A stretch of DNA of 64,000 nucleotides from Planctomycetota bacterium (GTDB lineage Bacteria > Planctomycetota > UBA1135 > UBA2386): assembly GCA_028281765.1 (NCBI GenBank), contig JANQJF010000005.1:55619-119618 (forward strand), given 5' to 3'. Below, one piece after another: positions 44,837 through 52,373 of the stretch. Below the pieces are notes generated by a model, which saw only the letters and a program-made list of their open reading frames with translations, was not told the origin of the DNA and searched no databases. Each line of letters begins with the position of its first letter. Positions within the stretch are counted from its first letter, which is position 1. The position numbers and the translations under genes are program-made.

Positions 44837-45063
44837 GGCACGATTGTATAGTCTCGAGATCCGGGACGGCGTCGCTTCAGATCGCGACGCCATCGTCTCA
44901 TTCGGCATCGTCGGCACGGAGCCAGGGCGTGCCGCCTTCACTCTCCGGCAATGGATTCGTGTCGATGGTCTACGTCGCCGAGTCGGAGCGTCGACAGGGT
45001 GTTGGGTGCTGGGCCTCCTGTGGGTGTCATCACCCAACGCTACCAACGATCGGCGCCCCAACC
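44835..45063 (+). pseudogene. Broken GNAT acetyltransferase remnant
   Basis: The first frame gives LEIRDGVASDRDAIVSFGIV then GTEPGRAAF, and another frame resumes with GNGFVSMVYVAESERRQGVG, the acetyl-CoA-binding motif region. The intact relative at 58604-59035 has the same order with about 35 more residues between and a full C-terminus. So this copy has an internal deletion, a frame change and a lost 3' end. Confidence 0.75.
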
Positions 45064-45330
45064 ATGAAGTCGTGCTTCCACTGTCGCGAGCCGCTCGACA
45101 ACAAGGTCCGCGAGTGCACTGCGTGCGGCCGGGAGCAGCCGAGCGGCCCGACAGTGGCTCCGAACTCGGGCCCGGGCGGCGACGATCGAAGCCTCGTGGT
45201 GACGATGGTCGTCCTGCCACCTCTCGGGGCGCTCGTCGGCTGGCTCATCTGGGGCGGACTTGGGGCCATCGCGGGTGGGTTGGCGGGACTCGTTCTGAGT
45301 CTGCTCGATGCCTTGGGTGATGGGGGGTGA
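45064..45330 (+). CDS. Zinc-ribbon small membrane protein
   Basis: An 88-residue protein. The N-terminus is a C4 zinc ribbon (CFHCREPLDNKVRECTACGR). After a Gly/Pro linker, residues 45-85 form one or two hydrophobic helices (LVVTMVVLPPLGALVGWLIW, GAIAGGLAGLVLSLL). No specific function is known for this arrangement. It starts immediately after the GNAT remnant and may share that cassette. Confidence 0.6.
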   Translation: MKSCFHCREPLDNKVRECTACGREQPSGPTVAPNSGPGGDDRSLVVTMVVLPPLGALVGWLIWGGLGAIAGGLAGLVLSLLDALGDGG

Positions 45331-45392
45331 CGGATGTGCGATACTGACTCCGTTCCGAGATCACCTCGAGGAACGGTCGCAGCGATCACGCC

Positions 45393-45749
45393 ATGCGAGA
45401 GACTTTCGTTTGGGCGCGCCGTCGGGCGCGCATCGGTCTTTTTCTCGGGCCCGGGATGCTTCTCGCCTTCGGTCTGATCGGTGCCGTCGCGACGGCGGCC
45501 GGCCCGGTGCCGACGGAGTTCATCACGATCGACATGATCCTCGCCTTGGCCCTGTTCCCGGCTTCGTTCGGGCACGTCGGATCGCTGATCGAGTTGGCTG
45601 TCACGGCCAGAGCCTTGCGTCAACCCAGGGCACCGATGGCGGTTTGGATCCTATTGATCTACTGGGTCCTGCTCACAACTTGGCTCGTTTGGATGGCGAC
45701 TACGGGCGGGTTGGATGCGGCCTTCAGCACGCTGTTCCCGCGAGACTGA
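45393..45749 (+). CDS. Small integral membrane protein, unknown function
   Basis: A 118-residue protein with three predicted membrane helices (IGLFLGPGMLLAFGLIGAVA, ILALALFPASFGHVGSLIEL, AVWILLIYWVLLTTWLVWMA). No family recognised. It is followed 5 bp later by another small membrane protein gene, suggesting a two-gene unit. No recognisable attC separates it from the gene upstream. Confidence 0.6.
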   Translation: MRETFVWARRRARIGLFLGPGMLLAFGLIGAVATAAGPVPTEFITIDMILALALFPASFGHVGSLIELAVTARALRQPRAPMAVWILLIYWVLLTTWLVWMATTGGLDAAFSTLFPRD

Positions 45750-45754
45750 TCCCG

Positions 45755-46066
45755 ATGACTGGTTGGCTGCTGTTCTCAGCTGGAGCGATCGTGTGCCTCG
45801 TCAACTTCTACCTGAGTTGTCTGCGGTATCCGCTTCATCGACTACGGGGTAGAGCACCCGACACCTACCAGTGGGTTTCCGGATTCCCGCTCGTTGGTTC
45901 TCTGCTCGTGGTCTTGGCGTGGCTGTTCTGGTTGCGCGGCGAGGGTTGGGCGCCGTTGGACGTCGCGGCTTGGTCGCTCGCACTGATCGACACGGGCGGC
46001 ATCCATTGGTTTCTGCTGGTCATGCTCGCGCAGGCGATTCGGAGCCGTGGTACAACCAATACCTGA
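45755..46066 (+). CDS. Small integral membrane protein, unknown function
   Basis: A 103-residue protein with about three helices (WLLFSAGAIVCLVNFYLSCL, GFPLVGSLLVVLAWLFWLR, GGIHWFLLVMLAQAI). It starts 5 bp after the preceding membrane protein gene. The frame is open upstream to 45308, but that part is out of phase with the neighbouring gene and rejected. No family recognised. Confidence 0.6.
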   Translation: MTGWLLFSAGAIVCLVNFYLSCLRYPLHRLRGRAPDTYQWVSGFPLVGSLLVVLAWLFWLRGEGWAPLDVAAWSLALIDTGGIHWFLLVMLAQAIRSRGTTNT

Positions 46067-46113
46067 CTGGCCGCTGCAGCCGGCGGCGCTTCGCGCGTCA
46101 GGTGAGCGGCAGG
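46051..46113 (+). other. Possible degenerate attC
   Basis: A GC-rich inverted segment (CCGCTGCAGCC, GGCGCTTCGCGCG, GAGCGGCAGG) in the position expected for an attC after the membrane protein gene, but the right GTTRRRY box is missing. Confidence 0.35.
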
Positions 46114-46121
46114 GAAGATAG

Positions 46122-46616
46122 ATGGACGAGCCTGCATCTCAGGTCGAACAAGAGTTCAAGCAACGGGTTGTGGATGGGCTACGTCCGTACTCGTCAGCGC
46201 TCGTCGATGTGCTGCGAAAGCTGGTCCGCCACGAGTACCCGCCAGAGGTTGTGAGCCTCGATTTCGAGGTGTTCCCACAGTCCTTCACCTCGGCCTTCCC
46301 CGTTCGAGTGTTCTTCATGGACGAGGACAACTCGGAGTTCTTCGTCTGGCGTGGTGAGACGGCGGAGTATCCGAGCCCTGTCGATCCGGGATTGCTCGAG
46401 AGACCGGGTGTTCTAGAGGAGGAGGCGGCCCAAGAGCTCCTCGCTGCCGATCCTGATGCGGACGACCTCACTCTCGCGGGAGAGGCCCTCATCCCATGGT
46501 TCAGCGGATGTTGGATCGACGCCGGTGGAGGGGCGTTTTCGCGCTCGGCCACGATCCGCGTGCACGACGAGGAGCGGTTCTTCGACCTCGTTCAGCAGCG
46601 TTGGCAAAAGTGTTAG
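46122..46616 (+). CDS. Hypothetical acidic protein
   Basis: A 164-residue soluble acidic protein. YPPEVVSLDFEVFPQSF and FPVRVFFMDEDNSEFFVW suggest alternating strands, followed by a Glu/Asp-rich helix (LEEEAAQELLAADPDADD). The tail (HDEERFFDLVQQRW) is helical. No family recognised; it resembles many small cassette proteins of immunity-protein size. It ends 6 bp before an attC. Confidence 0.6.
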   Translation: MDEPASQVEQEFKQRVVDGLRPYSSALVDVLRKLVRHEYPPEVVSLDFEVFPQSFTSAFPVRVFFMDEDNSEFFVWRGETAEYPSPVDPGLLERPGVLEEEAAQELLAADPDADDLTLAGEALIPWFSGCWIDAGGGAFSRSATIRVHDEERFFDLVQQRWQKC

Positions 46617-46622
46617 GCTTCC

Positions 46623-46688
46623 GTCTAAGCGGCCGCAGCAGCAGGGCCGGACTTTGACTGGCGCAGCTGACCGGCAGAGGCGTTGGGC
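46623..46688 (+). other. attC site 2
   Basis: 66 bp, from GTCTAAG to GTTGGGC, with inner GCAGCTGACC. The left box deviates at its last base; the right box is canonical. Confidence 0.75.
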
Positions 46689-46697
46689 AGGCGGACG

Positions 46698-47438
46698 ATG
46701 ACCGGGAAACACGACGGAGTCGAGTGTGAGGATGTCGTGGTGGGTGATGGCCCAATTGCGCGCCCCGGCCGCTACTTGGAGCTTCGTTACCGGATGTCCG
46801 TGGAGAGCGAGACACTCGACACACGCGATCGATTCGCGGTTCGACTCGGGGAGTCGCCGCTTATCCGAGGGGTTGAGCTTGGCCTAGAGGGCATGCGGAG
46901 AGGCGGACGAAGACGGCTACGTATCAGGCCCGACCTCGGATACGGATCTCGAAGCTACCGTGGTGTTCCGCCGGACTCGTGGCTCGAGTTCGACATCGAG
47001 CTTCTTCAGGTAGATGCGGAACCGGTGCTTCTGACCCTGATCGGTTCGAAGTCCTGGGCAGCGATCGAGGCCGAAGTCGCCAGGAGTCTCCGTCTACGGT
47101 TGAGGCGAACAACCGCGGCTAGGCTTCTTGGTTGGTTTGAGGGAGCGGTCGCAGAATCAGAGTTCGCTGTCGACGACCTCCGAGATGTGGTCGAGCACGA
47201 GCGTGCTGCCCTCCTCGACTTCGCGCTACGTTGGCAATCCAGCCGGTCAGCGTTGGATCCGCCGAAGAGCGCGGTTCCGAGCCCAGCAAAGCATGGCTTG
47301 TTTCGCGGGTTCATGGTGCGAATCGCAGTGCTCCACCTCTACGCCGTTCGCCGCCCGGACAAGCTGCGGGCGTACCTCCAAGGATTCGGGCTTGAAGCCG
47401 AGTACGAGAACGTGATGCGCTGCATCGGAGACGCGTGA
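46698..47438 (+). CDS. FKBP-type peptidyl-prolyl isomerase-like protein
   Basis: A 246-residue protein. The first ~105 residues follow the FKBP pattern: YLELRYRMSVE, VRLGESPLIRGVELGLEGMR, GGRRRLRIRPDLGYGSR and LEFDIELLQV. FKBPs isomerise X-Pro bonds during folding; some active-site aromatics are not obvious, so activity is uncertain. The C-terminal ~140 residues are helical and unrecognised, an unusual fusion for a cassette gene. It starts 10 bases after an attC right box. Confidence 0.75.
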   Translation: MTGKHDGVECEDVVVGDGPIARPGRYLELRYRMSVESETLDTRDRFAVRLGESPLIRGVELGLEGMRRGGRRRLRIRPDLGYGSRSYRGVPPDSWLEFDIELLQVDAEPVLLTLIGSKSWAAIEAEVARSLRLRLRRTTAARLLGWFEGAVAESEFAVDDLRDVVEHERAALLDFALRWQSSRSALDPPKSAVPSPAKHGLFRGFMVRIAVLHLYAVRRPDKLRAYLQGFGLEAEYENVMRCIGDA

Positions 47439-47477
47439 CGACGTGGTCGGTCGATTGCGCACTCGGTTGGCTTGCGG

Positions 47478-47570
47478 TCACCGGCAGTCACGCCGTGACC
47501 GGCTTCGCCGGAAACACCAAGCGACCAAGCGACCAAGATGAGGCAGCGAGAGCGAGCCTCCGTTCGATGC
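47478..47570 (+). repeat. Intergenic block repeated at 43065-43157
   Basis: It holds ACCGGCAGTCACGCCGTGAC with internal dyad symmetry, then CCGGCTTCGCCGG. It separates the FKBP-like gene from the next gene where an attC would be expected, and may be a divergent attC or a mobile palindrome. Confidence 0.6.
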
Positions 47571-47667
47571 CGCAGGCTGCAGCATGGCGTGCTAGGCTCT
47601 CCAGCCCGTAAGCCCACGCCGCTTCCCGTCGCCGCGGTGCGGCAACCCGTGAGCCTCCGGAACGCAT

Positions 47668-48195
47668 ATGTACGACGTAGATGACCAGGACCGTGTCGTC
47701 GAGCTCAACGCGCTCCCGCAGTTGTCGATCGGCGCGCCGCGTCCGGTCGTGCTGAGTGAAGAACAGACGACGGCCATCGCCTTCTACCTCCAGGAAACAC
47801 CAGATGACTGGGATGGCACGTCCGTGCGTGTCGTCGGTCCCGATTCGGGCGACGAACCGCTGGCCATCGTTCGATTTTCCGGTTGCTACGCGACGATGTT
47901 TGGCCCGCCAAACGACGAGGCGTTCGATGGACACCCGCTCGCAGCACGCGGACTCGAGCCGTACTCGATGTTCCGTGTGGAGTCATCGTCGTGGATTCGC
48001 CAGCTGACGCGCATGAACGCCGTTCATCCCAGCCACCGCGATTCGGACTTCGAGGGCTATCAGCATCTGATCTTTGCGTTCCATGATTCCACGTTCGAGG
48101 CTGTGTGTCGTGACTTCGAAGTGACGCGTGAGAGAGGATCCGTGGCCGGCATCCTGCCTCGCATGGCGGAGTTGCTAGGCTGGAGCGGTGGATAG
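47668..48195 (+). CDS. Hypothetical cassette protein
   Basis: A 175-residue soluble protein. QTTAIAFYLQETPDDWDGTS and AIVRFSGCYATMFGPPND form an alpha/beta N-terminal half; the tail (FEAVCRDFEVTRERG, ILPRMAELLGW) is helical. No family recognised. A decayed copy of its last ~30 codons lies at 43161-43260. The ATG is well placed but has no clear leader. Confidence 0.65.
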   Translation: MYDVDDQDRVVELNALPQLSIGAPRPVVLSEEQTTAIAFYLQETPDDWDGTSVRVVGPDSGDEPLAIVRFSGCYATMFGPPNDEAFDGHPLAARGLEPYSMFRVESSSWIRQLTRMNAVHPSHRDSDFEGYQHLIFAFHDSTFEAVCRDFEVTRERGSVAGILPRMAELLGWSGG

Positions 48196-48250
48196 CCGGC
48201 GATGAAGCCGGCGGCGCTCAGTCCGCGGCGGATTGCCAACTTGTGTCCAG
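48190..48250 (+). other. Degenerate attC
   Basis: The core GCCGGCGATGAAGCCGGCGG and CGGATTGCCAACTTGTG parallels the attC at 49633, but both outer boxes are eroded. Confidence 0.55.
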
Positions 48251-48253
48251 ACC

Positions 48254-48562
48254 ATGCGTGTCTTCCTAGATGACGAACGAACGCCACCGGAGGGATGGAC
48301 TCTCGTTCGTTGGCCCGATGAGGCGATCGCATTGCTCGAGCAGTCGACCGTCGAGGAGATCAGTCTCGATCATGACCTCGGAGATGATGATCGAGGGACC
48401 GGCTACGACGTCGTCCTATGGATCGAGCGCGCGGTCGTGGAGCGCGGGTTCGTTCCACCGATCATTCGCGTTCACTCGGCCAACAGCTCAGCGCGACAAC
48501 GGATGGAGTCGGGCATCGCCGCGATTGCCCGTTTGGCTGCGAAGCGGGATGATGCTGGCTAA
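48254..48562 (+). CDS. Cyclic-phosphate-processing receiver-like (cREC) domain protein
   Basis: A 102-residue single-domain protein. MRVFLDDERTPPEGW carries the acidic pair of a receiver fold, followed by WPDEAIALLEQ, VEEISLDHDLGDDDRGTGYD (the phospho-acceptor-like loop) and VVLWIER. This matches the small receiver-like domain predicted in cyclic-phosphate nucleotide or RNA-end processing contexts. Function here is unknown. It starts 3 bases after a decayed attC (AGACCATG), with no ribosome site. Confidence 0.7.
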   Translation: MRVFLDDERTPPEGWTLVRWPDEAIALLEQSTVEEISLDHDLGDDDRGTGYDVVLWIERAVVERGFVPPIIRVHSANSSARQRMESGIAAIARLAAKRDDAG

Positions 48563-48619
48563 GCCGGCTCAACGCCGATTGCCCCCGACGGCAGCTGAGA
48601 GGCACCTGCTAACAACGCC
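48557..48619 (+). other. Degenerate attC
   Basis: Left box GGCTAAG, inner GACGGCAGCTGAGAGGCA; the right box is replaced by GCTAACA. Confidence 0.55.
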
Positions 48620-48637
48620 AAACTCGCCCGAGTAGCC

Positions 48638-49268
48638 ATGCCCGACTGGTTTCGCCGCACCTCATGGAATCAGAAGGACAGGTCGGGGGTTCGAGGCCCG
48701 TCTTCGACGTGCTCGGAGTTGGAACCGACCCCAGTATGTGCGGATTCAGGGCGTCCACTTGGCCGAGGCTGGCCTGCATCGTGAGGCCATCGAACTATTC
48801 GAGCGAGTTCTTGCGGAGTACCCCGCGCCACTTGAGATCGCTCCAGCCCTCTCGAGTCTTGCGAAGACATTCCTAGCCCTGGGCGATCACGACCGGGCGC
48901 TCGACGCCATGAGGAGGGCGCTCATCAGAGAGCGGGAATACCCCAATGTCACGACGGACGCAGCGCTGGAGTTTGCGTTCACCGCGTCGCGCCTCGGTGC
49001 CTCTGAGCTGTTCGAGGAGGCCCGCGATGTCCTTCGGACCGTCGATGTCGACCAATCGGTGATGCCCTTTCCCGTGCAGAAGTTCAAGTTCCACGCCGCC
49101 AGGGCGCTCCTCTCCGAGTCTCGCGATCATGCTTCCGAGGAGGCCGCAGCAGCGCTGGTCGAAGCGGGTCGGACGACGTCCGGGCTGCGGTACCACCGCA
49201 AGCTCGGACTCGCGCGTTCGGACTTCAAGGCTCTGCGAGCGCGCCTGCACGCTATTGTGGGTGGCTAA
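48638..49268 (+). pseudogene. TPR-like protein with a +1 frameshift
   Basis: The start MPDWFRRTSWNQKD in one frame continues in another as FEARLRRARSWNRPQYVRIQ and then VHLAEAGLHREAIELFERVL, a tetratricopeptide-type helical protein. The switch falls at a G5 run (48685-48689); removing one G would restore a single frame of about 209 residues. The downstream part alone is open from 48738. A conserved family begins with the same MPDWFR and QYVRIQ features, supporting one original gene. It could be a homopolymer sequencing error or true inactivation. Confidence 0.75.
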
Positions 49269-49327
49269 CCCGCGACAGGAGCTGACGCTCGCTGCGCTCG
49301 CGCAGCTCAGTCGCATTTTCGTTCGCT
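49263..49327 (+). other. attC site 3
   Basis: 65 bp, from GGCTAAC (which supplies the TAA stop of the upstream gene) to GTTCGCT. Inner arms GAGCTGACGC and GCGCAGCTCAG are strong. Confidence 0.75.
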
Positions 49328-49332
49328 TGACG

Positions 49333-49626
49333 ATGCTGACACCACTCAGCGAGGCGACAGAGCAGCGGCTCGAGCAGCTATTTCACGGCGACGATCGACG
49401 TGCAGCACGAGAGATGCTCGAGCGCGACTGTGAGGAGTCCATCGCCGGTGTCCCCGAGATGTGCAGCCTGGATCGCATTCGTCTCGCCGTGCTCAAGGTC
49501 AGCGGAGGCGCGCTGGACAGCCTGGCGAGGGCGGTCGCGCTGGCGCAGGTCGACTTCCGGGATGCGCTGGTTGCTGCGGGCTTCGCTGATGATGTTCAGG
49601 CACACCTGGCATGGTGGCCGGAGTAG
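49333..49626 (+). CDS. Conserved hypothetical small helical protein
   Basis: A 97-residue all-helical protein. LSEATEQRLEQLFHGDDRRA is followed by IRLAVLKVSGGALDSLARAV and VDFRDALVAAGFADDVQAHL. I have seen this ending as a common small family of unknown function in environmental genomes. It is a single-gene cassette between attC sites 3 and 4, starting 5 bases after the right box. Confidence 0.65.
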   Translation: MLTPLSEATEQRLEQLFHGDDRRAAREMLERDCEESIAGVPEMCSLDRIRLAVLKVSGGALDSLARAVALAQVDFRDALVAAGFADDVQAHLAWWPE

Positions 49627-49632
49627 ACTGCA

Positions 49633-49694
49633 AGCCAACAAGCCCCCGCAGCTGACGGCGCTTTGCGCCGCCACTGATCGCCAACCTGTTGGAT
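49633..49694 (+). other. attC site 4
   Basis: 62 bp from AGCCAAC to GTTGGAT; the inner hairpin is GGCGCTTTGCGCC. Both outer boxes fit the consensus. Confidence 0.85.
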
Positions 49695-49702
49695 GGACCT
49701 CG

Positions 49703-50053
49703 ATGCGCCACCAGATTCTGCTTGTTGTCGCGACCCTTGCAGCGTGCTCGACTGACACGATGGAAACCTCCGAAGCCTGGCCATTCGCGGATGCTCCCAA
49801 CACGGCTGTGTTCAGCACCAAACGAGTGACGGCTGGCGCAGAGCCAATCCTCTTCGTCGGCCACGATGCTGATGACGGTGCGTGGCAGTTCCTTGGGACC
49901 GAAGAGCTAACGGAGGAGGCCGCATCTGTGGTTGCTCTCTCTACGATCGTCAAGATCGACGACTCGGTGTGCAGTCTCGCTGACCTACCTCTGGGTTGGT
50001 ATGCGCAGCGGTCCTCGGAGTCAGAGGCGTGGCGGCGGACCAAGTCCGAGTAG
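49703..50053 (+). CDS. Small lipoprotein
   Basis: A 116-residue protein with a lipoprotein signal (LLVVATLAAC, Cys15). The mature domain (EPILFVGHDADDGAWQFLGT, VVALSTIVKIDDSV, LADLPLGWYAQRSSESEAWR) looks like a small alpha/beta domain seen in several cytosolic proteins of unknown role, here exported. It is a single-gene cassette. It starts 8 bases after the right box, with no leader. Confidence 0.65.
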   Translation: MRHQILLVVATLAACSTDTMETSEAWPFADAPNTAVFSTKRVTAGAEPILFVGHDADDGAWQFLGTEELTEEAASVVALSTIVKIDDSVCSLADLPLGWYAQRSSESEAWRRTKSE

Positions 50054-50060
50054 AGTAGCC

Positions 50061-50121
50061 GTCCAACCCGCCTCATCAGCCGACCGCCTTCGGCGGCAGC
50101 TGAGTGACATACCTGTTGGAC
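50061..50121 (+). other. attC site 5
   Basis: 61 bp from GTCCAAC to GTTGGAC, perfectly complementary outer boxes; central CCGCCTTCGGCGG hairpin. Confidence 0.92.
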
Positions 50122-50126
50122 GGACG

Positions 50127-50414
50127 GTGACGAGAATCCAAGAGTACGATCGAGTCCGCGTGATTCGGATCATTCGTCCTGACCGTGAGTTCGAAGGAAC
50201 CGACGGTGTCGCGCGGTCTCCTCGGGTTGGAGACGTAGCGACCGTTTGTCATGAGTATCAGCCAGACGACTCTACGGCGATCGTTGCGGTTGAGATGGTT
50301 GACAGTCGCGGCTACACGGTTTGGCTTGCGGACTTTGATCGGACGGAGCTCGAACTTGTTTCGCGGCCAGCGGTGAATCGAGCTGAGCGAAATCCGTGGT
50401 GGCGATTTTGGTAG
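50127..50414 (+). CDS. DUF4926-like small protein
   Basis: A 95-residue beta-rich protein. YDRVRVIRII, PRVGDVATVCHEYQPDD and YTVWLADFDRTELELV resemble DUF4926-type small SH3-like barrels (GDVGTVVHVY pattern). The GTG start is 5 bases after the attC right box. The tail is basic and aromatic (RNPWWRFW). Function unknown. Confidence 0.6.
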   Translation: MTRIQEYDRVRVIRIIRPDREFEGTDGVARSPRVGDVATVCHEYQPDDSTAIVAVEMVDSRGYTVWLADFDRTELELVSRPAVNRAERNPWWRFW

Positions 50415-50420
50415 GATGCC

Positions 50421-50479
50421 GCCCAACCAGTCTCAGCAGCTGACCGCCTTCGGCGGCAGCTGAGAGACATCCGTTGGGC
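50421..50479 (+). other. attC site 6
   Basis: 59 bp from GCCCAAC to GTTGGGC, perfectly complementary outer boxes; CCGCCTTCGGCGG centre. Confidence 0.93.
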
Positions 50480-50518
50480 AGACTCGTGATCCGCGTACGA
50501 CGTAGTAGGATCGCGCGC

Positions 50519-51403
50519 ATGCAGGCGACGTTTATCCGACGCGAACCCGGTGAAGCGCACGCGACGATCGACATTGACGCGTTGCGCCGTGAAGTCGACG
50601 CCGGGACCGACGACCGACACCTGATCTCCGGACCGTACGACCTCGCGGTCTATCTGAACTTCGTCGAGTTGTTCGCCGCGAGCGCAAGCGCCGTCGAGGC
50701 GGACCTGTTCGTGTGGGCTCGGGGACCCGGATCGGATTTGGCGACAACGCGACTTGGCGGCATCCCGTACTTGCCAGCCGATGCGCCGTGGCCGACCCAC
50801 ATGGACTGCGCCGGCTCGTTCATCGGGCAACTGGACTTCCGCGATTCGCGAGATCTCGTGGGTGATACGCCCGGGGATGTCCTGATGGTGTTCCAGTTCC
50901 TGGACCTCTATGACATCCTCGACTCCGATCGCTGGGAAACGGAGTGCTTTCGTGGCATTTGGACGCAGGTTGACGATCGCCCGCGCGTCGCCCAAGGACA
51001 AGAGCGCGCGCCGCCGTTCAGCGAGTCGATCCTCCACGGTTTTCGCTGCCGCACGTGGGATCGGCTCGAGATCCCGGACGAGGACGGAGACACGCTCTCG
51101 ATCGTGGCGCCCGCGACCAAGATCGGCGGACATCCGTACGACGCTCAGTGTGCAGACGCCGAAATCCCGGCCGGGTCGCGATTTCTAGGTCAGCTCGCAG
51201 CCGTGTGGCCTCGCTGTGACGCGCCCTATCCATCGGTCGATCGCCCCGAGCCGCTTCCGAGCTGGAGGGAAGTCTCCGACGAACCAGAGGTTCGAGCGCG
51301 CTGGAAGCGCGAGCGAGCGGAGTTGAAGTCGTGGGGCGAGGGTTTCCTTCCGATCTACCTCGACGATGCCGGCACCCTGAGTTTCGGTCACTCGTTTACG
51401 TAG
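50519..51403 (+). CDS. DUF1963 (YwqG-like) protein
   Basis: A protein of about 294 residues, large for a cassette gene. LGGIPYLPADAPWPTH followed by FIGQLDFRD is the DUF1963 hallmark, and GGHPYDAQCADAEIPAGSRF lies in the C-terminal half. The function of this widespread family is not established; it is often found near polymorphic-toxin immunity genes. The ATG at 50519 is chosen; a GTG at 50486 is possible. Confidence 0.75.
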   Translation: MQATFIRREPGEAHATIDIDALRREVDAGTDDRHLISGPYDLAVYLNFVELFAASASAVEADLFVWARGPGSDLATTRLGGIPYLPADAPWPTHMDCAGSFIGQLDFRDSRDLVGDTPGDVLMVFQFLDLYDILDSDRWETECFRGIWTQVDDRPRVAQGQERAPPFSESILHGFRCRTWDRLEIPDEDGDTLSIVAPATKIGGHPYDAQCADAEIPAGSRFLGQLAAVWPRCDAPYPSVDRPEPLPSWREVSDEPEVRARWKRERAELKSWGEGFLPIYLDDAGTLSFGHSFT

Positions 51404-51448
51404 ACGGTCCGCTCGAATCTGCGCTACCGGACGGATCCCGAGTAAGCT

Positions 51449-51515
51449 GCCCAACCCGCCGATACAGCTGACGACCGCTTCGTCACGCTCGCAGCTGATC
51501 GGCAAGTCGTTGGGC
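51449..51515 (+). other. attC site 7
   Basis: 67 bp from GCCCAAC to GTTGGGC; inner arms ACAGCTGACGA and TCGCAGCTGAT. Confidence 0.92.
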
Positions 51516-51524
51516 AGACCAACC

Positions 51525-51839
51525 ATGCGCAGAGTTCGAGCGAGTTTCCTGCTGCGGTGCATCATCTTGGCGGTCTCCGTTGGGATCTTCATTGGCGTCT
51601 ATTCGCTGGTGAAGAGCACCGGATGGACGGTCGGTTCTCTGGCCTTTCTCTTGCTGTTCTGGTTCGTGGGCGTTGAGAGCGGCCTCCTGCCGTCCATGCT
51701 CGAGCGCATGGCCGTACGCCGAGCTGCCGAAGGAGGCGTGCCGGTTTCGTCGATCTGGTTTGTCGATCGTGACGCCGCTCGAGATCGAGCCATGGATCGC
51801 TTCCACGAGGAGACTAGGGACAATCCGACTCTCCGGTAA
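51525..51839 (+). CDS. Small membrane protein, unknown function
   Basis: A 104-residue protein with two membrane helices (FLLRCIILAVSVGIFIGVYS and VGSLAFLLLFWFVGVESGLL) and a charged cytoplasmic tail (DRDAARDRAMDRFHEETRD). Single-gene cassette between attC 7 and 8. Its start is 9 bases past the right box. No family recognised. Confidence 0.65.
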   Translation: MRRVRASFLLRCIILAVSVGIFIGVYSLVKSTGWTVGSLAFLLLFWFVGVESGLLPSMLERMAVRRAAEGGVPVSSIWFVDRDAARDRAMDRFHEETRDNPTLR

Positions 51840-51845
51840 GCTATT

Positions 51846-51908
51846 GCCCAATCCGTCTCGGCAGCAGACGCCGCTTCGCGGCGCCGCTGAGAGTCATCCC
51901 CGTCGGAC
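51846..51908 (+). other. attC site 8
   Basis: 63 bp from GCCCAAT to GTCGGAC; both boxes have one change. Centre CGCCGCTTCGCGGCG. Confidence 0.8.
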
Positions 51909-51923
51909 AGACAAAGCTCATCG

Positions 51924-52357
51924 ATGCCGCGTTCCGTTCACGACAACTTCGTTCTCGGCTGCTCGGTCGATTGTGAAGCCAAGACCATATGGTGTTGCGC
52001 ACCGAATACCGAGACCGAGGGCCATTCGAGCGTACCGACGTTCACTTCGACGGTGTTCTTGGCTACCTGCTTCAGGACAGCCTCGGAGGCGTCCTGTTCG
52101 ACATCGAGGAGGTCGAGTTCGACCATGTATATCGAGAGCATGCTTCGCTGATCGAAGCCGGAGCCAACTACGGATGGCCGTTTCAGTGCTGTCGCGCGGA
52201 CCCCCTGGAGTACGTCAAGGCAGCGGGAGCCTCGACTTTTCGGATTCAGTCGTCGACCGCATTCGATGGCTTCGTTGTGTGCCAATCGATGCGTTTCGAG
52301 GCTGTCCAACTCGACGAAGGAGCTGACGGCCCGTCGGGCCGCAGCTCAGCGTCCTGA
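51924..52357 (+). pseudogene. Hypothetical cassette gene with a -1 frameshift
   Basis: MPRSVHDNFVLGCSVDCEAK in the first frame continues, after one missing base near 51988, as VLRTEYRDRGPFERTDVHFD and GVLFDIEEVEFDHVYRE. Together they resemble a widespread ~130-residue family that opens with a HDN/HDY motif and a VDSE-like strand. The open frame from 51989 alone runs to a stop inside the next attC. One added base would restore one gene. Confidence 0.65.
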
Positions 52358-52367
52358 GGCGTTGGAC
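52304..52367 (+). other. attC site 9
   Basis: 64 bp from GTCCAAC to GTTGGAC, perfectly complementary; inner GAGCTGACGG and GCAGCTCAGC. Confidence 0.92.
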
Positions 52368-52373
52368 AGACCG

